From Acidobacteriota bacterium (GTDB lineage: Bacteria; Acidobacteriota; Terriglobia; Acidiferrales; UBA7541): 64,000 nucleotides of DNA. The position numbers and the translations under genes are program-made. Where the stretch lies: the NCBI GenBank assembly GCA_013289955.1, contig JABCYZ010000006.1:186001-250000 (forward strand), written 5' to 3'. Below the pieces are notes generated by a model. The model worked only from the letters and a program-made list of their open reading frames with translations, was not told the origin of the DNA and did no database searches. Shown one piece after another: positions 34,767-43,906 of this stretch. Within the stretch, counting starts at the first letter, position 1. The number at the start of each line of letters is the position of its first letter.

Positions 34767-36518
34767 ATGCGACGGTTGACGGGTTTCGTTTCGATCCAAG
34801 TGGTGTGGATGGCGCTCGGCGCCTTCGCGCTGCTCTTCCTTCCCCCAGCGTCTGCTCGGCAGTCCGTCTCCGATCCGTCACATGCCAACACCCGCGGGCT
34901 ACTGGATTACGCGTCAAGTGGCCGGCTTACCCTGCAAATCCAGGACGCGGCGGGTGCGCCTTTTTTCGAAGGCGCCAAGATCACGCTTCTGACCTCGCAA
35001 ATCGAAACGAAACTATCCACCACTTCCGATCAGACGGGCCAAGCCCACTTCACGGCTTTGCCCGCCGGCCAGTATCTCCTGGAAATTACTGCGCCCGGCT
35101 ACCACACCATTCAGCAGCAAGTTACCATCTCCGGCACACGAGAAAACCAAAACATCATGGTCTCCCTGCTGCCCGCCGCCGTCGGCGCGAAGGTCAAGGT
35201 TGGCTCAGTCTCCGCCTCCCCCAGGGCCATCAAGGAATCTGAAAAAGCGCTGCATGCCCTGCAAGTGAACCGCCTCGACGAGGCCCAGCAGCATCTTTCT
35301 CTCGCTCTGGGAATCGACCCGGACTTCGCCGACGGGAACTATCTGATGGGCTTGGTTCTTCTGCGCCGGAAGGACCCCTCAAAAGCCTCCGCTTACTTGC
35401 AGAAGAGTCTGAGACTCTCTCCGGATCACACCGCCGCGCTGCTCGCCCTCGGCGAAGCGCAGTATCTCGACCACGATTATTCCGCCGCCGCCGCATCGTT
35501 CGAGAAATTTCTGCATGATCAGCCCAGCAGCCCGCAGGCTCCTGTCGCACAAAAATATGTCGATGCCCTGCGCAAGACAAGCCTGCCAGGAGCGTCCGGC
35601 GACGCGGGGAGCTCGGCCTCTTCGTCCTCGGGCGTCCGCGATTTGAGCAGCGGTGACGTAGCAGCGGATTCGGACTTGCCGCCCCTCCCCGACTTGAATC
35701 CCGTCACGGAAGCCAATTGGGCGCCTCCCGACGTGGACAGCGAGAAACTCGACCTTGACACGACCACTGCCTGCGAGCTCAACCAGGTGATCGACGCCGT
35801 AAGCAGTCGCACGCAAGAACTGGTCCAGAATGTTGACCGATTCACCGCCACCGAACAGATCGAGCATTCCAACATCAGCCCGATGGGACTCCAAACCTCC
35901 CGGGAAGCGCGCAAATTCGATTACGTCGTCGAGATCCATCAAGTCGGCAAGAGCGATTTGGACGTACGCGAATACCGGAATAGCAACAGCGCGGTCGCTA
36001 CCAGGGATTTTCCCGGGCACATCGCTACCGTCGGTCTTCCCACGCTCGCTTTAATTTTTCATCCCTACATGCGGGCCAGATATGAATTTCAATGCGAAGG
36101 TCACGGATCCTGGCAGGGTCACGCCGCATGGGTCGTGCATTTTCATCAGCGCACCGACCATGCCAGCACCATGCTCACCTATCACGTGGGTGACCGATTC
36201 GTCGCTGTCGGGCTGAAGGGGCGCGCCTGGATCGATGTCGGCACCTCCCAGGTCCTTGCCATGGAATCGGACGTAATGCATCCGGCCCCCGAAATCCGGC
36301 TCGTACGCGATCATCAGCTCATCGAATACGGTCCTGTGAGCTTCCGCGACAAGTCTCTCGAGCTCTGGCTTCCGAAGAGCGCCGACTGGTACTGCTCGAT
36401 TTCCGGCCAGCGCTTTCACCGCCGTCATACCTTCAGTCAATTTTTGCTCTTCTCGATCGACGACAAGCAGAAGATCGGTGCGCCGGCCGAGCCGGTCGCA
36501 TCTCAGATCCCCCAATAA
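34767..36518 (+). CDS. Secreted protein with carboxypeptidase-regulatory-like and TPR domains
   Basis: 583 residues from the ATG at 34767, which begins a clear signal peptide (MRRLTGFVSIQVVWMALGAF, cut after PPASARQ); ATGs at 34743 and 34746 are alternatives. Domains: a CarboxypepD-reg-like fold (about 48-140: LTLQIQDAAGAPFFEGAKIT ... GQAHFTALPAGQYLLEIT), a TPR region (about 155-275: ALHALQVNRLDEAQQHLSLALG ... ALGEAQYLDHDYSAAAASFE), a Ser/Asp-rich linker, then a C-terminal beta-rich domain (about 330-583) with EYRNSNSAVATRDFPGHIAT. Similar architectures are common in Acidobacteriota. Role unknown, probably outer-surface or periplasmic. Confidence 0.8.
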   Translation: MRRLTGFVSIQVVWMALGAFALLFLPPASARQSVSDPSHANTRGLLDYASSGRLTLQIQDAAGAPFFEGAKITLLTSQIETKLSTTSDQTGQAHFTALPAGQYLLEITAPGYHTIQQQVTISGTRENQNIMVSLLPAAVGAKVKVGSVSASPRAIKESEKALHALQVNRLDEAQQHLSLALGIDPDFADGNYLMGLVLLRRKDPSKASAYLQKSLRLSPDHTAALLALGEAQYLDHDYSAAAASFEKFLHDQPSSPQAPVAQKYVDALRKTSLPGASGDAGSSASSSSGVRDLSSGDVAADSDLPPLPDLNPVTEANWAPPDVDSEKLDLDTTTACELNQVIDAVSSRTQELVQNVDRFTATEQIEHSNISPMGLQTSREARKFDYVVEIHQVGKSDLDVREYRNSNSAVATRDFPGHIATVGLPTLALIFHPYMRARYEFQCEGHGSWQGHAAWVVHFHQRTDHASTMLTYHVGDRFVAVGLKGRAWIDVGTSQVLAMESDVMHPAPEIRLVRDHQLIEYGPVSFRDKSLELWLPKSADWYCSISGQRFHRRHTFSQFLLFSIDDKQKIGAPAEPVASQIPQ

Positions 36519-36565
36519 TCCATCGGCAGCTCTGCCATGCCTTGCGACTTCGCCACAGGCGCCAT

Positions 36566-37678
36566 TCACGCCCTGGCCGTCTGCGGCCGCCCCACAATCT
36601 CCCCTAAGGCCACCAGCGCCCGCTCGCATCCCTCCCGATCCACATCGCAGTGCGTCACAAACCTAACGGAATAGGTAGCCGTATCCAGCGCCCAAATCTC
36701 CTTCTCGCGCAACAGATCGCACAACTCAACTGCGTTCTTTCCCGTCCCCTCACAATCAAAAATCACAATATTCGTCTTCACCTTCGCCGGATCGATCTTC
36801 AACCCCGGCATCGCGGCAATGCCCTTCGCCAACACCTGCGCATTCTCGTGATCCACATGCAGCCGCCCCGGCGATTCCTCAAGTGCAAGCAACCCCGCCG
36901 CCGCAATCACTCCGGCCTGCCGCATTCCTCCGCCAAACATCTTCCGGTAGATCCGCGCCTTCTCAATGAACCGAGCCGACCCCACGATCATCGATCCTAC
37001 CGGCGCCGCTAGCCCTTTCGACAAACAAAACATCACCGAATCCACACCCTTCGTCATCGCCCTAACACTCTCGCCCAGCGCCACCGACGCATTAAAAATC
37101 CGCGCCCCATCCATATGCACTTTCAATTTCGCGTCATGCGCCCGCTCGCAGATCTCATTTACCGAGGCCGTTGCGTGCAAAGTCCCGCCCGCCATATTGT
37201 GCGTATTCTCCATACAAATCAGCGCGGTCTGCGAGTCATAATAAATCTTCGGCCGAATCACCTCCTCAATCTGCTTCCAGGAGAGAATCCCGTCGAGCCC
37301 GCGCGCAATCCTCGGCATACAGCCCGCAATCGCCGACATCGACGCCAGCTCATACAAATTCACATGACTCTTTTCATCGCAAATCACCTCATCGCCGTGA
37401 TGAGTCCAGGACTTAATCGCAATCAAATTGCCCATGCATCCGGTCGGAACAAAAAGCGCCGCCTCTTTCCCGAAAATCTCAGCTGCCCGCTTCTCCAGCC
37501 GGTTCACCGTCGGGTCTTCCCCGTACACATCATCCCCGACCGCAGCCTCTGCCATAGCCCGCCGCATCTCCAGCGTCGGCCGCGTAACCGTATCGCTTCG
37601 CAAGTCGACAATATGATCCAGCGCCGTCACGTCGTCCGGATCGCTCCGCATCCCGCTCTTAGCAATCGTCCCAGTCAC
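36566..37678 (-). CDS. Low-specificity L-threonine aldolase
   Basis: A PLP enzyme that splits threonine (or allo-threonine) to glycine and acetaldehyde. 370 residues from the GTG at 37678, preceded by AGGAGCAGACACG. The core starts [19 protein letters not shown]; the PLP lysine fits [33 protein letters not shown] and [12 protein letters not shown] are further signatures. An ATG at 37651 is a possible alternative start. It faces the TPR gene tail to tail across 47 bp. Confidence 0.9.
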   Translation of the reverse strand: MTGTIAKSGMRSDPDDVTALDHIVDLRSDTVTRPTLEMRRAMAEAAVGDDVYGEDPTVNRLEKRAAEIFGKEAALFVPTGCMGNLIAIKSWTHHGDEVICDEKSHVNLYELASMSAIAGCMPRIARGLDGILSWKQIEEVIRPKIYYDSQTALICMENTHNMAGGTLHATASVNEICERAHDAKLKVHMDGARIFNASVALGESVRAMTKGVDSVMFCLSKGLAAPVGSMIVGSARFIEKARIYRKMFGGGMRQAGVIAAAGLLALEESPGRLHVDHENAQVLAKGIAAMPGLKIDPAKVKTNIVIFDCEGTGKNAVELCDLLREKEIWALDTATYSVRFVTHCDVDREGCERALVALGEIVGRPQTARA

Positions 37679-37762
37679 CGTGTCTGCTCCTCTTCTTCTC
37701 CGTGTCCTCTGTGCCCTGCGTGTAAAAAAAAGCGTTCCATTTTGACCGCAACCCACCCACGC

Positions 37763-38932
37763 TTATCTCATCAATTCCACAAACACCTCGTTAGAAACAC
37801 TCAATCGAGCTGGAGCAAGCCGCACCACATTCCCGCGCCGCTCCACAAGTCCAGCCGCCTCTAATGCTTCGAATCTCTTGCCGAGTCCAACCCCGTACTT
37901 CTTCTCAATCCGCCCCACATTAATCCCATCCAACTGTCGCAACCCCAAAAACAACTCCTCTTCCAAAGCACTCTCGGGCGTCACCGTTTCCAACTGCTCC
38001 ACGGGCAACCGCCCGGTCTCTATCGCTCCCACATATGCTGCTGCATCATGCGCATTCGCCCACCGCTGCGACCCCGAAAACGAATGCGCCCCCGCCCCGA
38101 ATCCCAAATACGACTCGCGCCTCCAATACTTCAAATTGTGGTGGGACTCTGACCCCGGCTTCGCCCAATTCGAGATCTCGTAATGGTGATAACCCAGATC
38201 CCCCAGAAACGCGCAAGCCGCTTCATAGAAATCCGCCATCGCATCATCGCTCGGAACCGCCCCCGCGCTGTAACGCGTTCCACTCTCTAAAATCTCTAGC
38301 CCCAACCGGCTGCCTTCATCCACCTCCAACACATAGACCGAAACATGCTCCGGCCCCAGCTTCCCCAACTCGCCGAGAGACTCGCGCCAACTCTCCGCCG
38401 TCTGAAACGGCAATCCCGCAATCAAATCAAAACTGATATTCCGAATACCCGCCTGGCGCAAAATTCCTGCCGCCCGATAAATATCTCCCCGCCGATGCAT
38501 GCGCCCAGTCGCCGCCAGCTCCTGATCCGAAAACGACTGCACTCCAAAACTGACCCGATTAATCCGTGCCGCAACCCAGGCCTCCGCCTTCTCCGCCGTC
38601 ACCGTTTCCGGATCAGCCTCGAGAGTCACCTCGATGAACTCGTTCGAAAACGACTGCCGAATTGCCCCAATCATGCGCCCCAACAACTCGGGCTCCAGCA
38701 GACTGGGCGTCCCCCCGCCAAAATAAACTGTATCCACAATCGCTGAACCAAATTCCGCCGGCAACTCGATTCCCGCGGCACGATACAACTCCCGGTGCCC
38801 GCGAATCTCCCGGCAAACTGCCTCCACGTAAGGCGCAAAACGCCCCAGAGACACCACTCCGGTATGAAAATTACAGTACGTGCATTTGGTCTGGCAAAAC
38901 GGAACCTGCACGTAAATCCCTAGGTTCATCAT
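37763..38932 (-). CDS. hemW: Radical SAM heme chaperone HemW
   Basis: 389 residues from the double ATG at 38929-38932. The [4Fe-4S]/SAM motif is C13-x3-C17-x2-C20 (CQTKCTYC), preceded by GIYVQVPF. GGGTPSLLEPE, FDLIAGLPFQT and HHNLKYWRRESYLGFGAGAHS are family marks; the latter is typical of HemW-type enzymes. HemW is thought to deliver heme rather than to oxidise coproporphyrinogen. A C-terminal winged-helix-like domain is visible (LRQLDGINVGRIEKKYG). Confidence 0.9.
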   Translation of the reverse strand: MMNLGIYVQVPFCQTKCTYCNFHTGVVSLGRFAPYVEAVCREIRGHRELYRAAGIELPAEFGSAIVDTVYFGGGTPSLLEPELLGRMIGAIRQSFSNEFIEVTLEADPETVTAEKAEAWVAARINRVSFGVQSFSDQELAATGRMHRRGDIYRAAGILRQAGIRNISFDLIAGLPFQTAESWRESLGELGKLGPEHVSVYVLEVDEGSRLGLEILESGTRYSAGAVPSDDAMADFYEAACAFLGDLGYHHYEISNWAKPGSESHHNLKYWRRESYLGFGAGAHSFSGSQRWANAHDAAAYVGAIETGRLPVEQLETVTPESALEEELFLGLRQLDGINVGRIEKKYGVGLGKRFEALEAAGLVERRGNVVRLAPARLSVSNEVFVELMR

Positions 38933-38956
38933 TTGAAAAACTCTAGCACACACCTG

Positions 38957-39406
38957 CTAGCGTCTGCGCTGGTTCACTTCTCCTTTTCGTGTCACCGCTT
39001 CACTCGCATTGCCGATTACCTTTACCCACATCTTCCTCTCCCTTGGCCCATCAAACTCACAAAAAAACACTCCCTGCCACTGCCCGAGCATCAGTTTTCC
39101 CTCTTCCACGAAAATCGCCTGCGACGTCCCTGTCAAAACCGCCTTAGCATGGGAATCCGAATTCCCTTCGGCATGCCGGTACGCCCCCGCTCGCGGTACC
39201 AACCTCTCAAACACCCCCTCCAGGTCCGTCGCCACATCCGGATCAAAATGCTCGTTAATGGCCACCCCGGCGGTCGTATGCGGCACATACACGTAGCAAA
39301 CGCCCTCCGCCACCCCCAAAGCGGCCACCAGCTTCTTCACCTCGTCGGTAACATCCACAAACTCCGTCCGCCGCCGCGTCTTCACCCGCAAGACTTCCAT
39401 CGACAT
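38957..39406 (-). CDS. YjbQ (UPF0047) family protein
   Basis: 149 residues. Conserved stretches: PHTTAGVAINEHFDPDVATDLE, HAEGNSDSHAKAVLTGTSQAI and LGQWQGVFFCEFDGPRER. The family has weak thiamine-phosphate synthase activity in some members and no settled cellular role. The start at 39406 has GGGAGAGG. It is translated just ahead of hemW (24 bp), so the two may be co-expressed. Confidence 0.88.
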   Translation of the reverse strand: MSMEVLRVKTRRRTEFVDVTDEVKKLVAALGVAEGVCYVYVPHTTAGVAINEHFDPDVATDLEGVFERLVPRAGAYRHAEGNSDSHAKAVLTGTSQAIFVEEGKLMLGQWQGVFFCEFDGPRERKMWVKVIGNASEAVTRKGEVNQRRR

Positions 39407-39571
39407 CGCGCCTCTCCCGAAGATCCGGCAAATTCTAACACCAGCCCGACACCCGACCCGCCGATCTGGCCATCGACCGTCCGTTCACCTGCAATTCACC
39501 ACGAGTTCAGTTCCCGTGCATTGCCGCTTCTCCTGAACTGGGTAAAAGTGCCTATCGTCATCCAACAACAC

Positions 39572-39596
39572 CTTACTTGGTCCACCACCAGGTAAG
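39572..39596 (+). promoter_or_regulatory. Hairpin upstream of the small membrane protein gene
   Basis: CTTACTTGGT and ACCAGGTAAG pair over ten positions (one G-T) around CCACC, 65 bp before the chosen GTG start. It may lie in the leader; no regulator can be named. Confidence 0.35.
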
Positions 39597-39661
39597 TCGA
39601 ACGGCTGCCATGGCCAGTGTCCATGACTATGGCGGCCGTTCAAAAAATTCAGGAGGCAGCC

Positions 39662-39958
39662 GTGCAAAGCAAGCTGAAGGACACTGGACGCATGTGGCTG
39701 TGGGCATTCCTAGCTGTAATAGCATTGGCACAGTTCTACGTCGTCCGCGAGCTCCTGGCCGCCTTGGCCCTCTTCGCCTTGGGCTTTGCCGCATTGGCTG
39801 CCGTGATTGCAAGCCTCTACGCGCTCCAAAAGACCTGGGAACTGGTCGTTCAGCGTCTGGCCCTTCGCCAGCCCGTCATGAGCATGGCTAAAGTAACCAA
39901 TATGGCTTCTGTCGCCAGGCTGGCCTCGGCCGACCCCGGCAATCCGAAAGCCGCCTGA
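39662..39958 (+). CDS. Small membrane protein with two helices
   Basis: 98 residues from the GTG at 39662, chosen because a perfect AGGAGG lies five bases upstream; several earlier in-frame starts lack one. Two membrane helices (about 12-30 and 33-55: LWAFLAVIALAQFYVVRELL, ALALFALGFAALAAVIASLY) are followed by a basic amphipathic tail (LVVQRLALRQPVMSMAKV). It resembles small phage-holin-like or membrane-stress proteins in layout, but no family can be assigned. It precedes the PilZ gene by 93 bp on the same strand. Confidence 0.6.
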   Translation: MQSKLKDTGRMWLWAFLAVIALAQFYVVRELLAALALFALGFAALAAVIASLYALQKTWELVVQRLALRQPVMSMAKVTNMASVARLASADPGNPKAA

Positions 39959-40051
39959 CCCGTAATTCTGAGAATGAAACGTTTTCGCGCTTTTTCTCTC
40001 TACTGAGTAAGCACCACTGTTTCCAGCTTGAAAACGGAACGCAGCTAACAA

Positions 40052-40549
40052 ATGAGCGCCTTTACCAAATTTCGTCATCGACTGAATCACGAGCGCACCA
40101 GCACCTCAGGCGAGCCGGCCTCCCCCAGCCCTCTCCTCTCAGCAACGTGCAGGCGCTCCATGGAGCCTCTCTTGTTACAGAAACCGTCTTATTCACGCCG
40201 CGCCCTAACTCGCCTCGCAGCTTCGGAAGACATATGGGTTTGCTGGCGCTGCAACGGCCGCGACGATGTCTCCCGCGTCCTCGACATCAGCATCGACGGC
40301 CTTTTCATCCAGACCCAACACCTCAAAGTCAAAGAAGGCATGCCCGCCAAGCTCGACTTCCTTGTCCAGGAAGGCCGCATCCAAGCCGACGCTGTGGTTC
40401 GCCACGTCAAAGGAGGCAGCGGCCTAGGACTGCGCTTTATCGTGCTTGCCGAGCAAGACCGCCAACGCCTAAAAGCCCTGCTCTCAAGGCTCCGCTCGCA
40501 TCACGGCAAGCCGCCCTCAGAAACTTTCCGGCCTCTCGAACAGGAGTAA
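40052..40549 (+). CDS. PilZ domain protein
   Basis: 165 residues. The domain spans about 48-150, with the RxxxR element in SRRALTRLAASEDIWV and DISIDGLFIQ as the D/NxSxxG element; both are needed for binding cyclic di-GMP in the family, so binding is plausible. GSGLGLRFIVLAEQDRQ closes the barrel. The N-terminal 47 residues are low in complexity and an internal ATG (about 40160) may be the true start. It is an adaptor-type PilZ without fused output domain. Confidence 0.75.
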   Translation: MSAFTKFRHRLNHERTSTSGEPASPSPLLSATCRRSMEPLLLQKPSYSRRALTRLAASEDIWVCWRCNGRDDVSRVLDISIDGLFIQTQHLKVKEGMPAKLDFLVQEGRIQADAVVRHVKGGSGLGLRFIVLAEQDRQRLKALLSRLRSHHGKPPSETFRPLEQE

Positions 40550-40601
40550 CTTTGCTCGGTTGTCACGAGCCAAAGACTCCGGTCCATCATTGCGTGACCC
40601 G

Positions 40602-41585
40602 TCACACTTTTACGAGCCGCAGGTTGAAGCTGAATGGACGCTCCACCGCCGCCTGCGTTTTCCAACCGCCGGCTTCCGCGAGCCTTCTGAACCCTTCCAT
40701 CGTTCGCGGTCGCGTCAGGAATCGATTCGTGGCCACCGAAGCTCGCACCGGCCCTCCGTACCGCGTAACCGAGCCTATGACAACGGCATCTCCCGCCGTT
40801 CCGCCGTGGAGCGCCCTGAGGTTTGAAACGATCTCGTCGTCCGAGCCGTATTCGAACAGGCCTCCCTCCGAGGAGATACCGCATATCGCTTCGCCCGACT
40901 GCGTGGTTTCGAGCGCCTCCCGCAATCGGCTGACGTCCGACCAGTCGTAGTAAAAATGAGTGAATCCGATCCTAAGCCCGCCTAGAGGCGCCGCGGGTGC
41001 ACACAAAGCTTCTACCGCCCGCACTCCAAAGGCGGGCCCCTTTTCATCGCGATCCAGGACTGCGATCGCGATCTTGCGGCCGCCGAGCAACCCCCGATGT
41101 TCAACCCGCAGCTGAATCAAAGCATTCCAGCTGTCCGACGCCGGTCCGCCTGCGATGCTTAGCAAGCACAGGGGCCGCCTTCTCTCAACCGCCATGGTGC
41201 CGGCAAGCCCCTCGGCCAGCAATCGCGACATGTCCTGTAACCGCAGCCGCGTAGTAAACGCCGGAAAGGACGCCGCAATTCTTTGGTCTATTGGAGTTGC
41301 GCCTTTTCCCAGGTTCTCGGGACCCAGTTTCAACAGATATGTACTCATCCCGTCCAGGTATGTCTCCGTGGCCGACATAAGTCCCCGGCCGAGCATCGAA
41401 TTCCGCAAAGCCTCCCGGAGCGCCTCAGGCATCTCCTCCCGCCTCCCTGCTTCGCGAATATATTGTTCTGCCATGGACCCTAGTTCCGCCTCGCTAGGAG
41501 CAAGCGTAAACGCCGGATTGGTTACATCGATAACAGCAAGGTCTCCGCCCTCTTCGCTCTTTGCATAAACGATGTCTCGCGCCAT
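40602..41585 (-). CDS. SAM-dependent methyltransferase-like orphan protein
   Basis: 327 residues; not recognised as a named family. A helical N-terminal part (1-130) is followed by a Rossmann-like region: CLLSIAGGPASDSWNAL (motif I position), IAIAVLDRDEKG (acidic strand-2 end, as in class I methyltransferases), IGFTHFYYDWSDVSRLREAL and AICGISSEGGLFEYG, with FSFNLRLVKV as a final strand. Thus a class I methyltransferase fold is likely, but the usual GxGxG is replaced by AGGPAS. No signal or membrane segment. It has its own strong promoter and is divergent from the 41882 gene. Confidence 0.65.
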   Translation of the reverse strand: MARDIVYAKSEEGGDLAVIDVTNPAFTLAPSEAELGSMAEQYIREAGRREEMPEALREALRNSMLGRGLMSATETYLDGMSTYLLKLGPENLGKGATPIDQRIAASFPAFTTRLRLQDMSRLLAEGLAGTMAVERRRPLCLLSIAGGPASDSWNALIQLRVEHRGLLGGRKIAIAVLDRDEKGPAFGVRAVEALCAPAAPLGGLRIGFTHFYYDWSDVSRLREALETTQSGEAICGISSEGGLFEYGSDDEIVSNLRALHGGTAGDAVVIGSVTRYGGPVRASVATNRFLTRPRTMEGFRRLAEAGGWKTQAAVERPFSFNLRLVKV

Positions 41586-41881
41586 ATCGCCCCCTTGAGT
41601 TTCGCCCTTCCCTACGGTAAGGAAATCTGCTCGTACCCAACAAACTCCCTTTACTAATTATACCACATTTCAGGGGCTTTTTCAAGCAAAAACCGCGGTC
41701 TGCCCGAAGCGGGGTTGCGCATTCCCTCGGTACCGTCCTGTCTGAGGCGCGCGGGTTACTTCTGATTCTTTCGTCCCTTCGCTCGCCAGGGCCTATAATC
41801 AAACACAGGGGGGCAGGGGTCGCTGCTTCGCTCTGATGACTCCGTCGGGCGACTCGGCAGAAAGTATTTGGAGGCTAAATC
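41586..41881. other. Divergent intergenic region with promoters
   Basis: About 296 bp between two divergent genes. The minus-strand promoter is listed separately. On the plus strand TATAAT (41794-41799) is an excellent -10, but the -35 is poor (TTTCGT, spacing 18), so the plus-strand promoter may need an activator or extended contacts. No small gene or RNA is evident. Confidence 0.5.
41657..41685 (-). promoter_or_regulatory. Strong promoter for the methyltransferase-like gene
   Basis: Minus strand TTGAAA (41680-41685), 17 bases, TATAAT (41657-41662), with TG one base before the -10 (TGGTATAAT). The leader would be about 65 bases. Confidence 0.65.
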
Positions 41882-42304
41882 GTGACCGACAACGCCGAGA
41901 AATTGGACGACGCGAAAAAGGATAAATCGAAGTTCAACTGGGTAACGGGGCGTTCCTCCTGTTCGCTACCGAAGATATTCCAGGTACTCCGGTTGCAAGT
42001 CGAAGAGGACGTCAAGACCCGCAACGCGCTGCGTCCCAAGAATTCCCCCTATGAATTTTCCGTCAAAGAGACCGGGAGCGACTTTACGGTTTCCTACGAA
42101 GCCAAGGATGTAAGCAGGTCCGTCACCTTCACTCTGGCCGAGCATGGCATCCTTGTTCGCGGCGACAAAGGCAATCAGATGTTTGAGGTGAACCTGACCT
42201 TTACGGATGAGGGTGAGTGCAAACTCATCGTGAACAAAGAGCCGCGTGACTATTGGCAGGTGCGGCGCATGGCTCTCGAAGAGCTATTGTTTCAAGGCCA
42301 CTAG
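41882..42304 (+). CDS. Small cytosolic protein of unknown function
   Basis: 140 residues with a GTG start and GGAGG nine bases before it. A charged, helical N-terminus (NAEKLDDAKKDKSK) is followed by a strand-rich core: SPYEFSVKETGSDFTVSYEA, SRSVTFTLAEHGILVRGDKG and FEVNLTFTDEGECKLIVN. I do not recognise the family. It is alike in size and layout to the gene at 44875 (helix with an acidic or basic patch, then beta-rich core), so the two may be distant relatives. It is the first of a run of plus-strand genes. Confidence 0.65.
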   Translation: MTDNAEKLDDAKKDKSKFNWVTGRSSCSLPKIFQVLRLQVEEDVKTRNALRPKNSPYEFSVKETGSDFTVSYEAKDVSRSVTFTLAEHGILVRGDKGNQMFEVNLTFTDEGECKLIVNKEPRDYWQVRRMALEELLFQGH

Positions 42305-42525
42305 TTCCTCCCCTTCCGGGAAGAGAAACCTTCCTGCCAAAAAACCAAAACGGAAATTGGCGCCTGTAGGTGCTGTGCTTTGACGGCGTCTCGCCGGCCG
42401 TACGACTGGCCCCGACCCGTCTTGAAAACGATTTGCTCGTCGTCGGCCTGTGGTCATACTGGTTATAGAAGTCTCGCTTCAAGTGGTCATTGTGCGATAC
42501 CACTTTCTGCGCGATACTCGCCCAT

Positions 42526-43437
42526 ATGCCAGCGCCTGCGCTTACGCTCGCAGTGTTTTCCGTCCCCGCACCCGTCTTCTGGCCATACTTCGCCGGCTTG
42601 GCCATCCTCGCCATCGGCCTCCCTCTGATCCTCAGAAACGAAGTTCGACAGGCTCGGGGCCTCGACCGACTCATGCCCTTCGGCCGCCTCTTCTACGCGA
42701 TTCCCCTGGCTGTTTTCGCAGGGGAACACTTTACTCTGGGCAGTTTGATGGCCTCCGGGATCCCCTCCTGGATTCCTGCGCATCTCTTCTGGATCTATCT
42801 GGTGGGCGTAGCTCTGGTCGCTGCAGCCCTGAGCATCGTCGTTAAGAAATACTCAGAGTTGGCCGCAACACTCCTCGGCAGCATGATCCTTCTCTTTGTC
42901 GTGCTGCTGCACATTCCACGGGTGGCCGCCAACCCACACGATAGAATTTCCTGGGCGGTCGCCCTAAGAGATCTGTCATTCAGCAGTGCCGCGTTCGCAT
43001 TCGCGGGCGCCCAGCGAGAGTCGCCATCCGCAAACGCGACACCGCTCCTTGTAACCCTTGCCCGCTACGCCATGGCGGTCACGGCCATTTTTTTCGGCGT
43101 CGAACATTTTCTCCATCCTGAGTTCGCCCCCGGCGTCCCGCTCCCAAAAATCACCCCGACATGGATCCCCTTCCGCCTCTTTTGGGCCTATCTCACCGGC
43201 ACAGCCCTGCTCGTCACCGGCGTACTTCTCCTCATCAACAAAAAATCCCGCTTTGCCGCAACCTGTCTTGGCATCACGATTCTTCTGATAGTCCTCGTGA
43301 TCTACCTGCCCATCCTCATCTCCATTCCCTCCGACATCGGAAACGGACTAAATTACTTCGCGGATACCCTCATGTTTGCCGGCGCCTTCTTGCTTCTAGC
43401 CGATGCACTTCCCAAAGAAGATCACCTTCATGCTTGA
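42526..43437 (+). CDS. DoxX-like membrane protein, internally duplicated
   Basis: 303 residues from the ATG at 42526. Two homologous halves, each about four helices, are visible: FAGEHFTLGSLMASGIPSWI ... HLFWIYLVGVALVAAALSIV and FGVEHFLHPEFAPGVPLPKI ... RLFWAYLTGTALLVTGVLLL. In each half G-x-EHF is followed by P-x-WIP-x-x-x-FW. DoxX-type proteins are small membrane proteins tied to redox and quinone reactions in some systems. The gene overlaps the LytTR regulator gene by 8 bp. Its role is open; sensor or partner of the regulator is inference. Confidence 0.8.
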   Translation: MPAPALTLAVFSVPAPVFWPYFAGLAILAIGLPLILRNEVRQARGLDRLMPFGRLFYAIPLAVFAGEHFTLGSLMASGIPSWIPAHLFWIYLVGVALVAAALSIVVKKYSELAATLLGSMILLFVVLLHIPRVAANPHDRISWAVALRDLSFSSAAFAFAGAQRESPSANATPLLVTLARYAMAVTAIFFGVEHFLHPEFAPGVPLPKITPTWIPFRLFWAYLTGTALLVTGVLLLINKKSRFAATCLGITILLIVLVIYLPILISIPSDIGNGLNYFADTLMFAGAFLLLADALPKEDHLHA

Positions 43438-43855
43438 AGGCACGCCCGCTACCGCTCGAGCACCCCTGCCCCAAATCGGGGACGCGCTGCAAAAACCTCC
43501 CCGCATCGCCATTAAAGCTGGCGGCCGCATCCTCTTCCTTGACCCCGCGGAGATCGTAACGGTCGAAGCACAGGGCAACTACGTTGTGCTCCAGAGGCTT
43601 TCTGGCGCCGCTCTCGTCCTCCGCGTTTCCCTATCCGTCGCCGCCCGGAAACTACTTCCCTACGGTTTCGTCCGCATTCACCGCTCCGCTCTGATAAACG
43701 CCGCCTTTGTCGAAGAAATCCGCCCCTGCGCCACGGGCGACTTCATCCTCCGCATCAAAGGAGGACAGGAGTTCCAGGTTTCTCGCACATTCAAAAGGAA
43801 TCTCCATACCATCACCCCGCTCTGGCTCGGAACGGACGGCTTCTCTGACGGCTGA
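43430..43855 (+). CDS. LytTR DNA-binding regulator without receiver domain
   Basis: 141 residues from the ATG at 43430, which overlaps the membrane-protein stop by 8 bp (a further in-frame ATG lies at 43403). The LytTR domain covers about 35-135: RILFLDPAEIVTVEAQGNYV, LSVAARKLLPYGFVRIHRSALIN and GGQEFQVSRTFKRNL. There is no receiver domain, so control by phosphorylation is unlikely. In Firmicutes such stand-alone LytTR regulators pair with a membrane inhibitor encoded in the same operon; the neighbour here fits that layout. Confidence 0.85.
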   Translation: MLEGTPATARAPLPQIGDALQKPPRIAIKAGGRILFLDPAEIVTVEAQGNYVVLQRLSGAALVLRVSLSVAARKLLPYGFVRIHRSALINAAFVEEIRPCATGDFILRIKGGQEFQVSRTFKRNLHTITPLWLGTDGFSDG

Positions 43856-43906
43856 AAATTCGCCATTCTCGGATGCCAGTCGATGGCGCGGAAAGGAATC
43901 AAGAAA

